From JBGTKH01 sp041744735 (GTDB taxonomy: Bacteria > Planctomycetota > Planctomycetia > Pirellulales > Pirellulaceae): DNA of 13,840 nt. The notes under the pieces were generated by a model. That model was not told where the DNA came from. It saw nothing but the letters and a program-made list of their open reading frames with translations, and searched no databases. Shown here one piece after another: positions 1-8,238 of this stretch. The stretch spans positions 1-13,840 of the forward strand of contig JBGTKH010000285.1 of NCBI GenBank assembly GCA_041744735.1, in the 5' to 3' direction. The position numbers were made by a program, and so were the translations under genes. Numbering within the stretch: position 1 is the first letter of the stretch; each line of letters begins with the position of its first letter.

Positions 1-2236
1 CGGACCAAGTGTGCACGATTTGATCGTCGCCCGCGGTGGCCAGAACCGCGCCGTCATGTGAGAAGGCCACGCTCAAAACGGGCTTCTCGCTGGCGGTCAC
101 GGCCGTCTTGGCGGTTGCGAGTGTGGCTTCGGTTTGCTTCGCCTTCTCTTCCATTTGCTTGACAGCCGCGTCGAACATCGGGATGGCATCGGTCGCCGCC
201 TTCACGGCCTCGCCGGCCCGCTGGACGCTGCGATTGGCGGCGGTCAGAGCCCGCTCGGCGGCGTTCTTCTCATCCAACGCCTTCTGTGCTGGAGCGGTCA
301 ATTGAGTGACCTTCGTTTCGGCGGCCTTGGCGGTGTTTTGGGCCGCCGTCAAGTCGGCGTCCGCTTTCTTCTTTGCTTCGCTGGTCGCTTTGTTCTTCGC
401 GTCGGCCTCTTGCACGGCCTTTTGAGCCGCGTCCTTGGCCGCCTGATCGTCGCCCTTGTTGGCGGCTGCGAGGTCGGCTTGGGCTTTCTTCAACGCTTCG
501 GCGGCAGCGGCCAACTCGGTATCGGCAGCTTTCTTCGTCTCATCCGCCTTCGCCAGCGCGGCCTTGGCAGTTTCGAGCGCCTTGTCCGCCGCGTCCTTGT
601 CCGCCAGCGGCTTCTTGGATGCTTCGTCTTTCTTCTTAGACTCCTCGTCGGCCAGTTTCGCGGCATCGGCGGCCTTCTTGGCGTTGTCGGTTTCAGCGGT
701 CTTGCGCTTGTTGGCTTCGTCGAGGTCTTTCTTTGCAGCGTCGACTTCGCGCTTGGCGAGCGCGACGGCGCGAGTCAGATTGTCGACTTCGATCTTGGTG
801 CGGAAGTCGCCTTTCAATTCGGCAATCTGCTGACCGTTCGTACTGTTCCACAGGCGAGCCGTGTTGTTCGAGCTGGCCGAAGCAATCCGCTGGCCGTCGC
901 CGCGGACGGCAACCGAAGTAATCGGCGCGCCGTGGCTCATCTGACGCACCATGGTTCCCGCGGCAACGTTCCATAGGCGAGCCGTTCCGTCTTGACTGCC
1001 CGAAACCATTTCCGTGCCGGCCGCCGACATCGCGACCAGTGATTTGATTGGGCCAGTGTGACCGGAGATTTCCTTGACCGGCTTCGGCGCCTCCTCCGAC
1101 TTTTCGGCCGTCGGATCGGGCAAAGCCCAAAGGCGGATCAGATTGTCCGCTCCGCCAGTGGCGACCTGCTTGTCCTCTGTGACGAAAGCGACGGCGTTGA
1201 CCGGTGCAGCGGTTTCGATGTTGACTATTTCCTTTCCATCCGCGATGGTCCAAACGCGGAATGTCTTGTCCTGCGATCCGGATACGAGTTTGGTCCCGTC
1301 CACGCTGAAACAGACGTCCGAGACGGCGGCACTGTGACCGGCCAATGTCTGGGCGACTTTGCCGGTTGCTAACTCGAAAAGCTTGATCTTTCCATTGTCT
1401 TCGGCGATGGCCGCCCATTTGCCGTCGGCGCTGACGGCGATAGCTCGCGCCGGCGATTCCAGCCCAGCCAAATCCGCCTTGTGCGAATTGCGAGCACGCT
1501 GCCACAGCTTGGCCGTGCGATAGCCGCCTGATGCCAACGTCTGGCTGTCGGGGCTGAACACAAGCGACTGCACCAGATCCAACTCCGCCACACCCGGCTT
1601 GCTGTAGATACCGGATTCGATGAGCGACGGATCGGTCAGCCGGCCGACTTCGCGTTTGCTGGGAATGTGGTACAGGAAAATCTGATTGGCACGCCCGGCC
1701 GCGGCGTATTGGCCATCGGGCGAGACAGCGACCGCGTAAATCGGATTCACGCCCGGCGGCAGCGGCTGCCACGCGACCGGCGCGGCGGTGCCGAGCACTT
1801 CACCCTTGGCTCCTTGATCGATCCACAGCTTGATCAGGCCGAGTTCTTCCGGCGTGAGCGGTTTGGCCTTCACGTCGTTGCCGTCCGGCGGCATGGCTGG
1901 TTCCTTTTGGCGCGAGGCAAGCATGAGCAGCAAGCTTTCGGCACTTTTGCCACCGACGACAGCCGGTCCCTCGCTGCCGCCTTTGAGAATCGACTGCGGC
2001 GTTTCCAGCACCAGATCGCTCTCGGCCTCGGTCGCGTTATGGCAGGCCAGACATTTGCGGCGGAAAATGGGCAGCACTTCTTTCTCGAAATCGACCGGTC
2101 CCTCGTGAGTGACGGCGGCGATCTGAATCGGAGTTAAATCCGCGGCGAGAGAGGTCTGCGACGAAGCGGTCAGCAACATCACGACACATCCCATTGCCAG
2201 TCCCCATGCCGCCACGCAGAAACGTAAATTGATCAT
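1..2236 (-). CDS. Planctomycete cytochrome c (PSCyt1-like) / WD40 repeat protein with coiled-coil insert, 3' end outside window
   Basis: The minus frame is open from ATG 2236 to base 1 (745 codons seen, no stop), so the C-terminus lies outside the window. An AGGA sits 8 nt before the ATG. Residues 1-32 form a signal peptide (hydrophobic core, then SLAA). A cytochrome-like domain spans about 45-145, with haem motif CLACH at 62-66 and a distal AMPPDG at 114-119 whose Met could be the second axial ligand. WD40 repeats run from about 165 to 475, with blade ends such as KLWQ, RVWT, RLWA and RLWN. Residues about 480-718 are a long Ala/Lys/Asp/Glu-rich coiled coil, after which a WD40 blade resumes (SVAFSHDG ... 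VHTWS). The family is known in planctomycetes and is presumed exported; its function is unknown. It is the last visible gene of the cluster with the PPC and DUF1549/DUF1553 genes. Domain calls are secure by motif; a biochemical role cannot be assigned. Confidence 0.9.
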   Translation of the reverse strand, partial: MINLRFCVAAWGLAMGCVVMLLTASSQTSLAADLTPIQIAAVTHEGPVDFEKEVLPIFRRKCLACHNATEAESDLVLETPQSILKGGSEGPAVVGGKSAESLLLMLASRQKEPAMPPDGNDVKAKPLTPEELGLIKLWIDQGAKGEVLGTAAPVAWQPLPPGVNPIYAVAVSPDGQYAAAGRANQIFLYHIPSKREVGRLTDPSLIESGIYSKPGVAELDLVQSLVFSPDSQTLASGGYRTAKLWQRARNSHKADLAGLESPARAIAVSADGKWAAIAEDNGKIKLFELATGKVAQTLAGHSAAVSDVCFSVDGTKLVSGSQDKTFRVWTIADGKEIVNIETAAPVNAVAFVTEDKQVATGGADNLIRLWALPDPTAEKSEEAPKPVKEISGHTGPIKSLVAMSAAGTEMVSGSQDGTARLWNVAAGTMVRQMSHGAPITSVAVRGDGQRIASASSNNTARLWNSTNGQQIAELKGDFRTKIEVDNLTRAVALAKREVDAAKKDLDEANKRKTAETDNAKKAADAAKLADEESKKKDEASKKPLADKDAADKALETAKAALAKADETKKAADTELAAAAEALKKAQADLAAANKGDDQAAKDAAQKAVQEADAKNKATSEAKKKADADLTAAQNTAKAAETKVTQLTAPAQKALDEKNAAERALTAANRSVQRAGEAVKAATDAIPMFDAAVKQMEEKAKQTEATLATAKTAVTASEKPVLSVAFSHDGAVLATAGDDQIVHTWS

Positions 2237-2267
2237 GGTAGGTTTCCTGCCATCGGTTCGAGATTTA

Positions 2268-2395
2268 GTAGGGGAATTCGTGAGAATTCCAAAGTTCACC
2301 CAATTGTCGTAGCGGAATTCGTGAGAATTCCGAAGTTTCACCCGGTTCTCGTAGCGGAATTTGTGAGAATTCCGAAGTTTCACAACTTCGGCTAC
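2268..2395. repeat. Three tandem palindromic repeat units (41, 42 and 45 nt)
   Basis: Units start at 2268, 2309 and 2351, each with GTAG followed by a G-rich step into GGAATT. Units 1 and 2 contain the perfect inverted repeat GGAATTC-GTGA-GAATTCC (unit 1 at 2273-2290). Unit 3 has one mismatch in that stem. It also carries CCGAAGTT/AACTTCGG (2372-2379 and 2384-2391, loop TCAC) and closes with GCTAC (2391-2395), complementary to its own first five bases. The array fills most of the 181 nt gap between the PPC gene stop and the WD40 gene start. It could act as an mRNA processing or attenuation element, or be a REP-like mobile repeat; the sequence alone does not decide. Confidence 0.85.
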
Positions 2396-2417
2396 GGTGT
2401 TGCCATGCGCTCCATAA

Positions 2418-5294
2418 CTACTTCGCGGCCACTGCTGGTTCCACCTTCACCACGATTTTCTCCGTGGACTCCAGGTTAACGTTGTTGAACTTCACCTTGG
2501 CGCGAATCGTGATGGTGTGTTCGCCCGGCGTGGCGTTATTGGCCGCCGTGATATCGAACTTACCGTCAGCTTGGCCCTTGGCGACGATCGGCTTATTCGC
2601 GGTGAGCCCTGTGACACCGGCGGGCGGTTCGAAGGAAAACTCCACCTGATCTTCGAAGCCGAAAAGTCGCTCGACCTTCACGGGGATTTCGACTTTCTCT
2701 CCCGGCTTCACACCCGCGGCCGGAGCGGTCGCGGAAATCTTTATCGGCGAATCAAGAATTCGCACCTTGATCGGCGCCGAGATTACGGCCACGTTCACGT
2801 CCTTGGGGGCCGCGGCCTTCTTCAGGTCGTCAACTTTCTTGGCGATGACCGGCTTTTGTTGCTCGGCCTGCTTCAATTGACCTTGAAGTTCCTTCAGCGC
2901 CAGATCGGCTTTCGCCTTCGCCTCTTCGGCTTCCGCGGCCTTAGCGGGTTCGGTTTCCTTGACCTTCACGGCCTCTTGAGCGGCGCTGACCGCCGCATCG
3001 CGGGCCGCCGTGGCCGCCTTGATCGTCTCGGCAAGCTGCTTGAGCATCTCATCAAATTCTTTCTTCTCTTCTTCGGCCACCGCGACCGCTTCCGGATTGC
3101 GGGCATATTTGATCTTCGTGTCGGCTCGCAGATAGAAGGTATACGTGCCGGACTTCGCGGCCGCGTTCGTCACCGCCAGTTTCACCTTGGCATCGCTCGC
3201 GGCGGCCGCAATCGTGGTGTCGGCCGGTTTCAGTTCATTGGGCAAGCCGACGGCCACCAGCTTCAGCTCGCCTTTGAAGTCACCGTAGCGCGAGACCTTC
3301 ACCGGGAACTCCAGTGAGCCGCCTCGCGACGTTTCCCAGATTTTGTCTTCAGCGACTTGGACCTTTGCGACGTCGGTTTCTTTCTCCATCACCGACAGCG
3401 CGATGTCGCGCGTCATGCGATACTCCGGCAGTTGCGTTTGCCGGTTGGCGGTGCCCCAAATGATCGCTCCGCCGCGGGCATAACGACCGACCTCTTTTCC
3501 GTCGATCGTGGCCTTTCCAACGATGCGAACTGATCCGGCCCACGATGCGGCATTCTCGTCGGCCATAAAGACCAGGGGCGCGGAACTAATGTCACCGCCG
3601 ATTACGGCTCCCGGACAGGTGACTCCCGGCGGCAATTCTTCGGCGGAGATTTGAATTTCGCCCTTGAAGCCGTCGCGGCGGTCAACCTTGACGTCGAAGA
3701 TCGTCGAGCCGCCCTTTCGCAGAACAGGCGCCGCGATGGGCACGTTTTGTTGGTTCTGCGCGGCAACTTGCGACGACACGGGTGTGGCGACCAAGCGGAA
3801 ATCCGGTTCGGCTTGCCGGATCAGCAAGCGATACACGGAGCGCGGATCGCTGCGCGAGTCGCCGAATTGATCGCGCACCAACACCCGATACGAAGCGTCT
3901 TGATCGACGACGAGACGATAATCCGGGTCGTCCGTCGAGGTATCGAAATCAGTCCCGATCCGCGTGGCTCGGTCGGCAGGGTCGTCAATCTGAGCCAACT
4001 CGGCGACAACCTCTTCGCCCTGAGCATTCTTGGTGACTCGCTGCACGATCAGCGATGGGTCGCAATCCAGTCCCATGCGGTGAGCGATGACTTCGATCAG
4101 CCACACATCGCCCTTTTTGGCGTCGAACTGCACGCAGTCCGCATCCCGCGCCGGATAGAACTGACCCACGTATTCGCACGGCACAGCGATCCTCTGTGCG
4201 GCGGTCGGTGCGTTGTTCGGCTCCTGTTCGGTCACCACCGGGGCGCGGGCGAAGTAGACCGTAGTCGGGTAAGCCGTTCCCAAACGATATTCAATTCCGT
4301 CCAGCATCGCACCACGCGGCTGCACGAGCGATCGCATGGCAAGCTGCCGGGCGCTGACTTCGTCTCCCGGCAAGGCGATATCGACAGCTACTTTCTCCAA
4401 TGGGCTTCCGTCAATCATCAAACCATCCGCCGGTTGGCTGCCCGGCAGATTGCGGCCGTACACCGTGTACTTGCCGTTCGAGCCGGGCACACCCGACGGA
4501 GGAAACACAAAATCAACTTGCGGGCCCGAATGCACGGCCAGCCGATAGAAGTAATCGGCCCCGCCGGCAAAGATGAAATCATACAGCCCCACGACGTAAT
4601 CGCCGTCCGCGGGAGCCGTAAAGTCCAACACTGGATCGAGCCCTTCACAGTCGCGAACGCGAGTCAACTCTTTGCCCGATGCGTCGTAAAGGATGAACGT
4701 CGCGTCGGCCCGCGAGTCGATGCGCTGCGCGCGGCAGTCGACAATCACGCGCTGGCCCTGTTTCAGCGTCAACTTGTAATAGTCCATGCTGCCGGCTTCG
4801 ATGCGGCCGTTGACGACGATGGGCACGGTCAATTCCTTGGCGGACGTGCGCTGCTTGTTTGCCGTATCTTCCACGATTTCGTCGAACGTGCCGATCGTAA
4901 AGGCGCGCGGATTCGACAGTCCAAAGCGGCCGACTGCTCGCAGCTCATAGGCACCCGGCGGCACGTCGGCGGCGATGGACACCACAAACTGATTGGTCAT
5001 CGGCCGAGGCTTCAGGAATTCACTACCCTCGGTCATCTTCGGTTGGGCCGTGATGCCGGCGTGCGAGAAGATCAATTGGCCGGCGTCATCTAAATCGGTG
5101 CCGGCAATCGTCACGTCGAGCGATGTTCCCTGCTTGCCGCCCGGCGGGAAGGCCGAAGTCAGAGTCGGCGTGGGCAATTGTGCCAGCAGGTAGGACGGGC
5201 TTGCTGTGAGCAAACCGATCGTAAACAGCAACAGTGCTCGGCGAGATGCGGAGCAAATTTGAGGAGGCGCAGCGGGAGAGGAATTTCGCGGCAT
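2418..5294 (-). CDS. Exported pre-peptidase C-terminal (PPC) / Ig-like domain protein with coiled coil
   Basis: I chose the ATG at 5294 because AAGGA lies 9 nt upstream and the protein then opens directly with a signal peptide (about residues 1-39, basic SRR, hydrophobic core, LLAQ). The frame extends to a TTG at 5357, and another ATG at 5303 is too close to the AAGGA. The product is 958 aa. In order: an IPT/TIG-like domain (about 45-135, opening with TSAFPPGGKQG), a first PPC-like beta domain (about 145-255), a second TIG-like stretch with FPPSGVPG, a second PPC-like domain (about 353-495, starting EQEPNNAPTAAQ), Ig-like segments, an Ala/Lys/Glu-rich coiled coil (about 740-828) and a C-terminal NEW3/Ig-like domain. 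No catalytic motif is visible, so I infer a structural or binding protein of the cell envelope. It lies between the DUF1549/DUF1553 gene and the cytochrome-WD40 gene, a common neighbourhood in planctomycetes. Confidence 0.88.
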   Translation of the reverse strand: MPRNSSPAAPPQICSASRRALLLFTIGLLTASPSYLLAQLPTPTLTSAFPPGGKQGTSLDVTIAGTDLDDAGQLIFSHAGITAQPKMTEGSEFLKPRPMTNQFVVSIAADVPPGAYELRAVGRFGLSNPRAFTIGTFDEIVEDTANKQRTSAKELTVPIVVNGRIEAGSMDYYKLTLKQGQRVIVDCRAQRIDSRADATFILYDASGKELTRVRDCEGLDPVLDFTAPADGDYVVGLYDFIFAGGADYFYRLAVHSGPQVDFVFPPSGVPGSNGKYTVYGRNLPGSQPADGLMIDGSPLEKVAVDIALPGDEVSARQLAMRSLVQPRGAMLDGIEYRLGTAYPTTVYFARAPVVTEQEPNNAPTAAQRIAVPCEYVGQFYPARDADCVQFDAKKGDVWLIEVIAHRMGLDCDPSLIVQRVTKNAQGEEVVAELAQIDDPADRATRIGTDFDTSTDDPDYRLVVDQDASYRVLVRDQFGDSRSDPRSVYRLLIRQAEPDFRLVATPVSSQVAAQNQQNVPIAAPVLRKGGSTIFDVKVDRRDGFKGEIQISAEELPPGVTCPGAVIGGDISSAPLVFMADENAASWAGSVRIVGKATIDGKEVGRYARGGAIIWGTANRQTQLPEYRMTRDIALSVMEKETDVAKVQVAEDKIWETSRGGSLEFPVKVSRYGDFKGELKLVAVGLPNELKPADTTIAAAASDAKVKLAVTNAAAKSGTYTFYLRADTKIKYARNPEAVAVAEEEKKEFDEMLKQLAETIKAATAARDAAVSAAQEAVKVKETEPAKAAEAEEAKAKADLALKELQGQLKQAEQQKPVIAKKVDDLKKAAAPKDVNVAVISAPIKVRILDSPIKISATAPAAGVKPGEKVEIPVKVERLFGFEDQVEFSFEPPAGVTGLTANKPIVAKGQADGKFDITAANNATPGEHTITIRAKVKFNNVNLESTEKIVVKVEPAVAAK

Positions 5295-5393
5295 GGGCAG
5301 CATTCCTTTTTGTCGCGGAGGGATGATGTTGCCGCGGCGGCTGGCAATGTTTCGCAAGCCGCCGCGGCAGTGGTGGGCTATGTGAACGTCGTT

Positions 5394-5422
5394 AGTTTAA
5401 TCGCCACGAGCACGATTTCCAA
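5394..5422 (-). promoter_or_regulatory. Weak candidate promoter for the PPC gene
   Basis: On the minus strand, TTGGAA (plus 5417-5422) and TAAACT (plus 5394-5399) are separated by 17 nt. Each matches the sigma70 consensus at 4 of 6 positions. The site lies 100 nt upstream of the chosen PPC start and directly beside the left end of the inverted-repeat element at 5424. Matches of this quality occur by chance, so it is only a candidate. Confidence 0.2.
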
Positions 5423-5423
5423 C

Positions 5424-5556
5424 CTAGTGCTTTGTCAAAGCGTAGTTTTGAGGTTGGCCAACTTCGTGGCGTAAGCTTCCAGCTTGTGTTTCTGGGATGA
5501 AATCGGATTGGCAAGCAGGATGCTTACCCCACTTTTTAACTTTGGCAAAACACTAG
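5424..5556. mobile_element. MITE-like 133 bp inverted-repeat element, no coding capacity
   Basis: The ends are inverted copies: CTAGTGCTTTGTCAAAG at 5424-5440 and its complement with two differences at 5540-5556. Inside is a second inverted pair, 5466-5486 against 5512-5532 (18 of 21 positions complementary). The element could therefore fold into one long hairpin with a loop near 5487-5511. Both outer ends read CTAG, which could be part of the terminal repeat or a 4-bp target duplication. There is no ORF inside, so any movement would need a transposase supplied in trans. The right end overlaps the DUF1549/DUF1553 stop codon. As an mRNA hairpin it could also serve as a terminator or stabiliser between that gene and the PPC gene. 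Confidence 0.75.
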
Positions 5557-8051
5557 TGGTTGAACAAAAACTCCTTGGTGTTGATCAACGCCCAAACGAT
5601 GTCTTCGTAGGCGCGTTTCGGATCGGCGGCGTTCCGTTCAAGGTGCGCCACCGCGATTCCCATTTCTTCGACACTCGGCTCGCGTCCGAACGCCAGCAGA
5701 TACAGCTCGCGAATCTTCGCGGGATGCTCGCGCGTCTTGTCGTTGGCCAAGCGTGCCGCGCTGCCGTTGCCGGCCGTGAGCTTGCCCTGAATTTCGCTGG
5801 AATTTAACAGGTGCAGACTCTGAGCCAAGTTGGCTTCGCCCGACCGTTCGCATTCACACGCGCTGCTGGACTCCGGCCGGCCGAACACGGTCAGGAAGTA
5901 CGACGTGAAGCCGCTGTCAGGCAACTGCACCGCACGAGTTCCCGAGGGAACACCGGCGAAATTGGTGGTCGAACCAGTCACCTGATCGATCGCGTCCAGC
6001 AGCACCTCGGCGTTTAACCGCTTCGGGTAGTAACGCGAGAAGTTCTGCTTGTCGTCGCGATTCCACTCGTTGGGATTTGCGCTGAGTTGATACACCTGCG
6101 AAGTGCAAATCGTGCGCACCAATTGCTTGATGTCGAACTTGCTGTCGATAAAGTTCTGGGCCAACGCATCCAGCAATGCCGGGTTTGTGGCCGGATTCGT
6201 GACACGCATGTCGTCCTCCGGATCGACCAAGCCGCGCCCGAAGAAGTGCTTCCAGTAGCGATTGACCATGGCATGGGCAAAGAACGGATTGTCTTTGTCG
6301 GCCATCCAATCGACCAGCGCGTGGCGCGGGTCGTCGTCCTGCGTAATATTGATAGGCTCGCTTCCCAAACCGGTTGCGATCACGTTTGCGCCCGTCTTGG
6401 GATTACGGGATTGAGCCACACCGCGTTTGTGATAGATGCGGTCTTCATTGAGACGATATCCCTTCTTGCGGTTGACCGTCGCGAAAAACGCAGAGAAGCC
6501 GTAGTAATCCTGCTGGCTCCACTTCTCGAAAGGATGGTGGTGGCAACGGGCACATTGAATTCGCAGGCCGAGGAACAACTGGGCCGTGTCCTCCATCTGC
6601 GCCGATTGGTCTTTCACCTCGCGATACCAGGCGACGGGCGGATTCTTGCCCACTTCGCCGGACGCAGCCAAAATCTCCCGCACGAATTGATCGTACGGCT
6701 TGTTCTCGTACAAGCTTGCACGAATCCAATCGTAGAAAGCAAACGTCGCGGTTTTGTCGGTATCCACGCGGCGCTTGTTCCGCAAAATGGCATTCCATTT
6801 ATTGGCAAAGTACTCTGCGTAATCCGTGCCAGCCAACAAACGATTGACCAGATTCTCGCGTTTGTTCGGATCCGTGTCGGCGATGAACGCCTCCGCCTCC
6901 TCCAACGACGGCAACCGGCCGGCGATGTCAATCGACACGCGGCGCAGGAATGTTGCGTCGTCACAAATTTCGGACAAGGGCAAGCCGAGCGCCGTCAGCT
7001 TCTCAAAGACTAGGTCATCAATGAAGTTCTTCGACTTCGGCAGATTCGTGACTTGGATGCCCAGCGGCACCGTGGCGCGGAACACGCCGACGTGGCCTTG
7101 ATAGCGAGCCATCACGGCCACGCTGCCGGTCAACTGGGCTGTGGTGACCAGGCCCGTCACGCTCACGTCCGCCATTTCTGTGTCGTTCGAGTCAAACTGC
7201 GTCATGCGGGTCACGTCTTCGGTCGCGCCGTTCGTGTAGTGCGCGACAACCGCAACTTGCTGCGAAGCGTTGCGGCCCATCAGTCGATCTTGCGGGAAGA
7301 CTTCGATGTGCGTGACCGTCGGATCATCCGGTTTGCCGTATGGCATCCCTTGCTCGATCCAGCGATGCAGCAATCGGAACGCCGGGGATTCTGCGTCGAT
7401 CCGATGACCACCGCCGTGCGGCGTCTGAGCCGACGCCTTCAGCAGCAGCAAGCTGCGTTGGGGGGCCGCCGGGAACAATCGCCGGCCGCGGGCTTCCTTG
7501 ACTAAGTGCTCGAAGTCTTCGGTTGGCTCGAATCCCAGCAGCGACAGAGCAAAGCCGTTCTGCCCGCCTGATTTGCCGTGGCAACCGCCGCTGTTACAGC
7601 CGTACTTGGTGAAGATCGGCACGACTTGATTGGGAAAGTTGACGGCAATGTCTTGCTCGATGTTGGTCACCGTGACGTTCACGCTGGCCGATTGGCCTGT
7701 GGATGCTTTGACCCGAATCGTGGCTTGGCCTTCCTTCACAGGCGTCATGTAGCCCGTGGAATCCACGTTGACGATCCCCTGCGGCGTCGCGTCGAACGTA
7801 ATGTCCCGAGTAAGGTCGCGAATCTGGCCGCTGGAGAATTGCCCGTGAATCAGCAACTGCTGTGCGGCATCACGTCCCGACAGCATGATGCCGCCATCGC
7901 TGGTACGGCCGGTTTCAATGCTGATCGAATTAAGTTGACCGGGGTCGCCGAGGCCTGGGGCTTGGTCTTGGGCGCGGACGACGTTAACAGACAATACGGC
8001 CGACAGGGCAAGGGCGAATAGAATCGCCGGGGTGCGGCATGCGTTGCGCAT
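5553..8051 (-). CDS. BIG2 / planctomycete cytochrome / DUF1549 (PSCyt2) / DUF1553 (PSD1) protein
   Basis: 832 aa from ATG 8051, with AAGGGA 7 nt upstream. A signal peptide covers about residues 1-27 (VVRAQ). A bacterial Ig-like (BIG2) domain spans about 40-130. A cytochrome-like segment follows, with haem-type motif C152-X4-C157-H158 (CNSGGCHG) and a conserved-looking HRID / RLLHRWIEQG stretch to about 240. A second BIG2-like domain spans about 245-335. DUF1549 covers about 338-525, with CARCHHHPFEKW at 500-511, a second haem-like CXXCH. DUF1553 covers about 575-832 (FAHAMVNRYWKHFFGRG, SSACECERS, ending EFLFNH). Length and domain order are normal for this planctomycete family, whose function is unknown. 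The first motif has four residues between the cysteines, unlike canonical CXXCH. The TAG stop lies in the end of an inverted-repeat element, but the usual C-terminus is intact. No DUF1501 gene follows it, although one often does in this family's neighbourhood. Confidence 0.95.
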   Translation of the reverse strand: MRNACRTPAILFALALSAVLSVNVVRAQDQAPGLGDPGQLNSISIETGRTSDGGIMLSGRDAAQQLLIHGQFSSGQIRDLTRDITFDATPQGIVNVDSTGYMTPVKEGQATIRVKASTGQSASVNVTVTNIEQDIAVNFPNQVVPIFTKYGCNSGGCHGKSGGQNGFALSLLGFEPTEDFEHLVKEARGRRLFPAAPQRSLLLLKASAQTPHGGGHRIDAESPAFRLLHRWIEQGMPYGKPDDPTVTHIEVFPQDRLMGRNASQQVAVVAHYTNGATEDVTRMTQFDSNDTEMADVSVTGLVTTAQLTGSVAVMARYQGHVGVFRATVPLGIQVTNLPKSKNFIDDLVFEKLTALGLPLSEICDDATFLRRVSIDIAGRLPSLEEAEAFIADTDPNKRENLVNRLLAGTDYAEYFANKWNAILRNKRRVDTDKTATFAFYDWIRASLYENKPYDQFVREILAASGEVGKNPPVAWYREVKDQSAQMEDTAQLFLGLRIQCARCHHHPFEKWSQQDYYGFSAFFATVNRKKGYRLNEDRIYHKRGVAQSRNPKTGANVIATGLGSEPINITQDDDPRHALVDWMADKDNPFFAHAMVNRYWKHFFGRGLVDPEDDMRVTNPATNPALLDALAQNFIDSKFDIKQLVRTICTSQVYQLSANPNEWNRDDKQNFSRYYPKRLNAEVLLDAIDQVTGSTTNFAGVPSGTRAVQLPDSGFTSYFLTVFGRPESSSACECERSGEANLAQSLHLLNSSEIQGKLTAGNGSAARLANDKTREHPAKIRELYLLAFGREPSVEEMGIAVAHLERNAADPKRAYEDIVWALINTKEFLFNH

Positions 8052-8126
8052 GGCTGGTTCCCTTCCTACTGGGGCTGTGAGGAAAAAGGTCCATTGTTAA
8101 CTTTCAGGCGTGATCAAACCGAACAG

Positions 8127-8155
8127 ATTATCGCAAGTTGATGCGTTCATTGCAA
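8127..8155 (-). promoter_or_regulatory. Candidate sigma70-like promoter for the DUF1549/DUF1553 gene
   Basis: On the minus strand, TTGCAA (plus 8150-8155, 4 of 6 consensus) and GATAAT (plus 8127-8132, 5 of 6) are separated by exactly 17 nt. The -10 element lies about 76 nt before the ATG at 8051, leaving a leader of roughly 70 nt. This is the best promoter-like pair in the 187 nt gap upstream of the gene and would drive the DUF1549-PPC-WD40 series. Confidence 0.4.
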
Positions 8156-8174
8156 GCAAACTTCAACGATTGTT

Positions 8175-8205
8175 GATGGGTTCGGGAAAATTTTTCCTGC
8201 CCATC
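8175..8205. terminator. AT-cored hairpin downstream of mfnB, possible terminator
   Basis: GATGGG (8175-8180) pairs with CCCATC (8200-8205), and inside it GGAAAA (8185-8190) pairs with TTTTCC (8192-8197). The stem is interrupted by TTCG opposite TG. It begins 34 nt past the mfnB stop on the minus strand and lies upstream of the next minus-strand gene, the expected place for a terminator. No strong U tract follows, and the short apical loop makes an operator-like palindrome equally possible. Confidence 0.35.
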
Positions 8206-8238
8206 CGAATGGGGACGGTGGCTGTCTAGGGTCACGTG

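Noticed and set aside
134..976. 280-codon plus-strand open frame over the left end
   Set aside because: It is antisense to the coiled coil of the cytochrome-WD40 gene; its Gly/Leu/Arg-rich translation is the mirror of Ala/Lys codons and shows no domain.
693..1772. 359-codon minus-strand open frame
   Set aside because: It lies inside the cytochrome-WD40 gene in another frame. The translation is Arg/Gln/Gly-rich without motifs, while the real frame shows WD40 repeats.
2268..2395. Short CRISPR array
   Set aside because: The units are directly adjacent and palindromic throughout, without unique spacers or cas genes.
3651..5093. 480-codon plus-strand open frame antisense to the PPC gene
   Set aside because: The composition is His/Arg/Val-rich shadow sequence. 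The minus frame has a signal peptide, a ribosome binding site and recognisable domains.
5295..5357. Upstream TTG start for the PPC protein
   Set aside because: It would place 21 Arg-rich residues before the signal peptide, and the AAGGA site fits the ATG at 5294.
6087..7013. 308-codon plus-strand open frame antisense to the DUF1549/DUF1553 gene
   Set aside because: Shadow of a gene whose CARCHHHPF and DUF1553 motifs are unmistakable in the minus frame.
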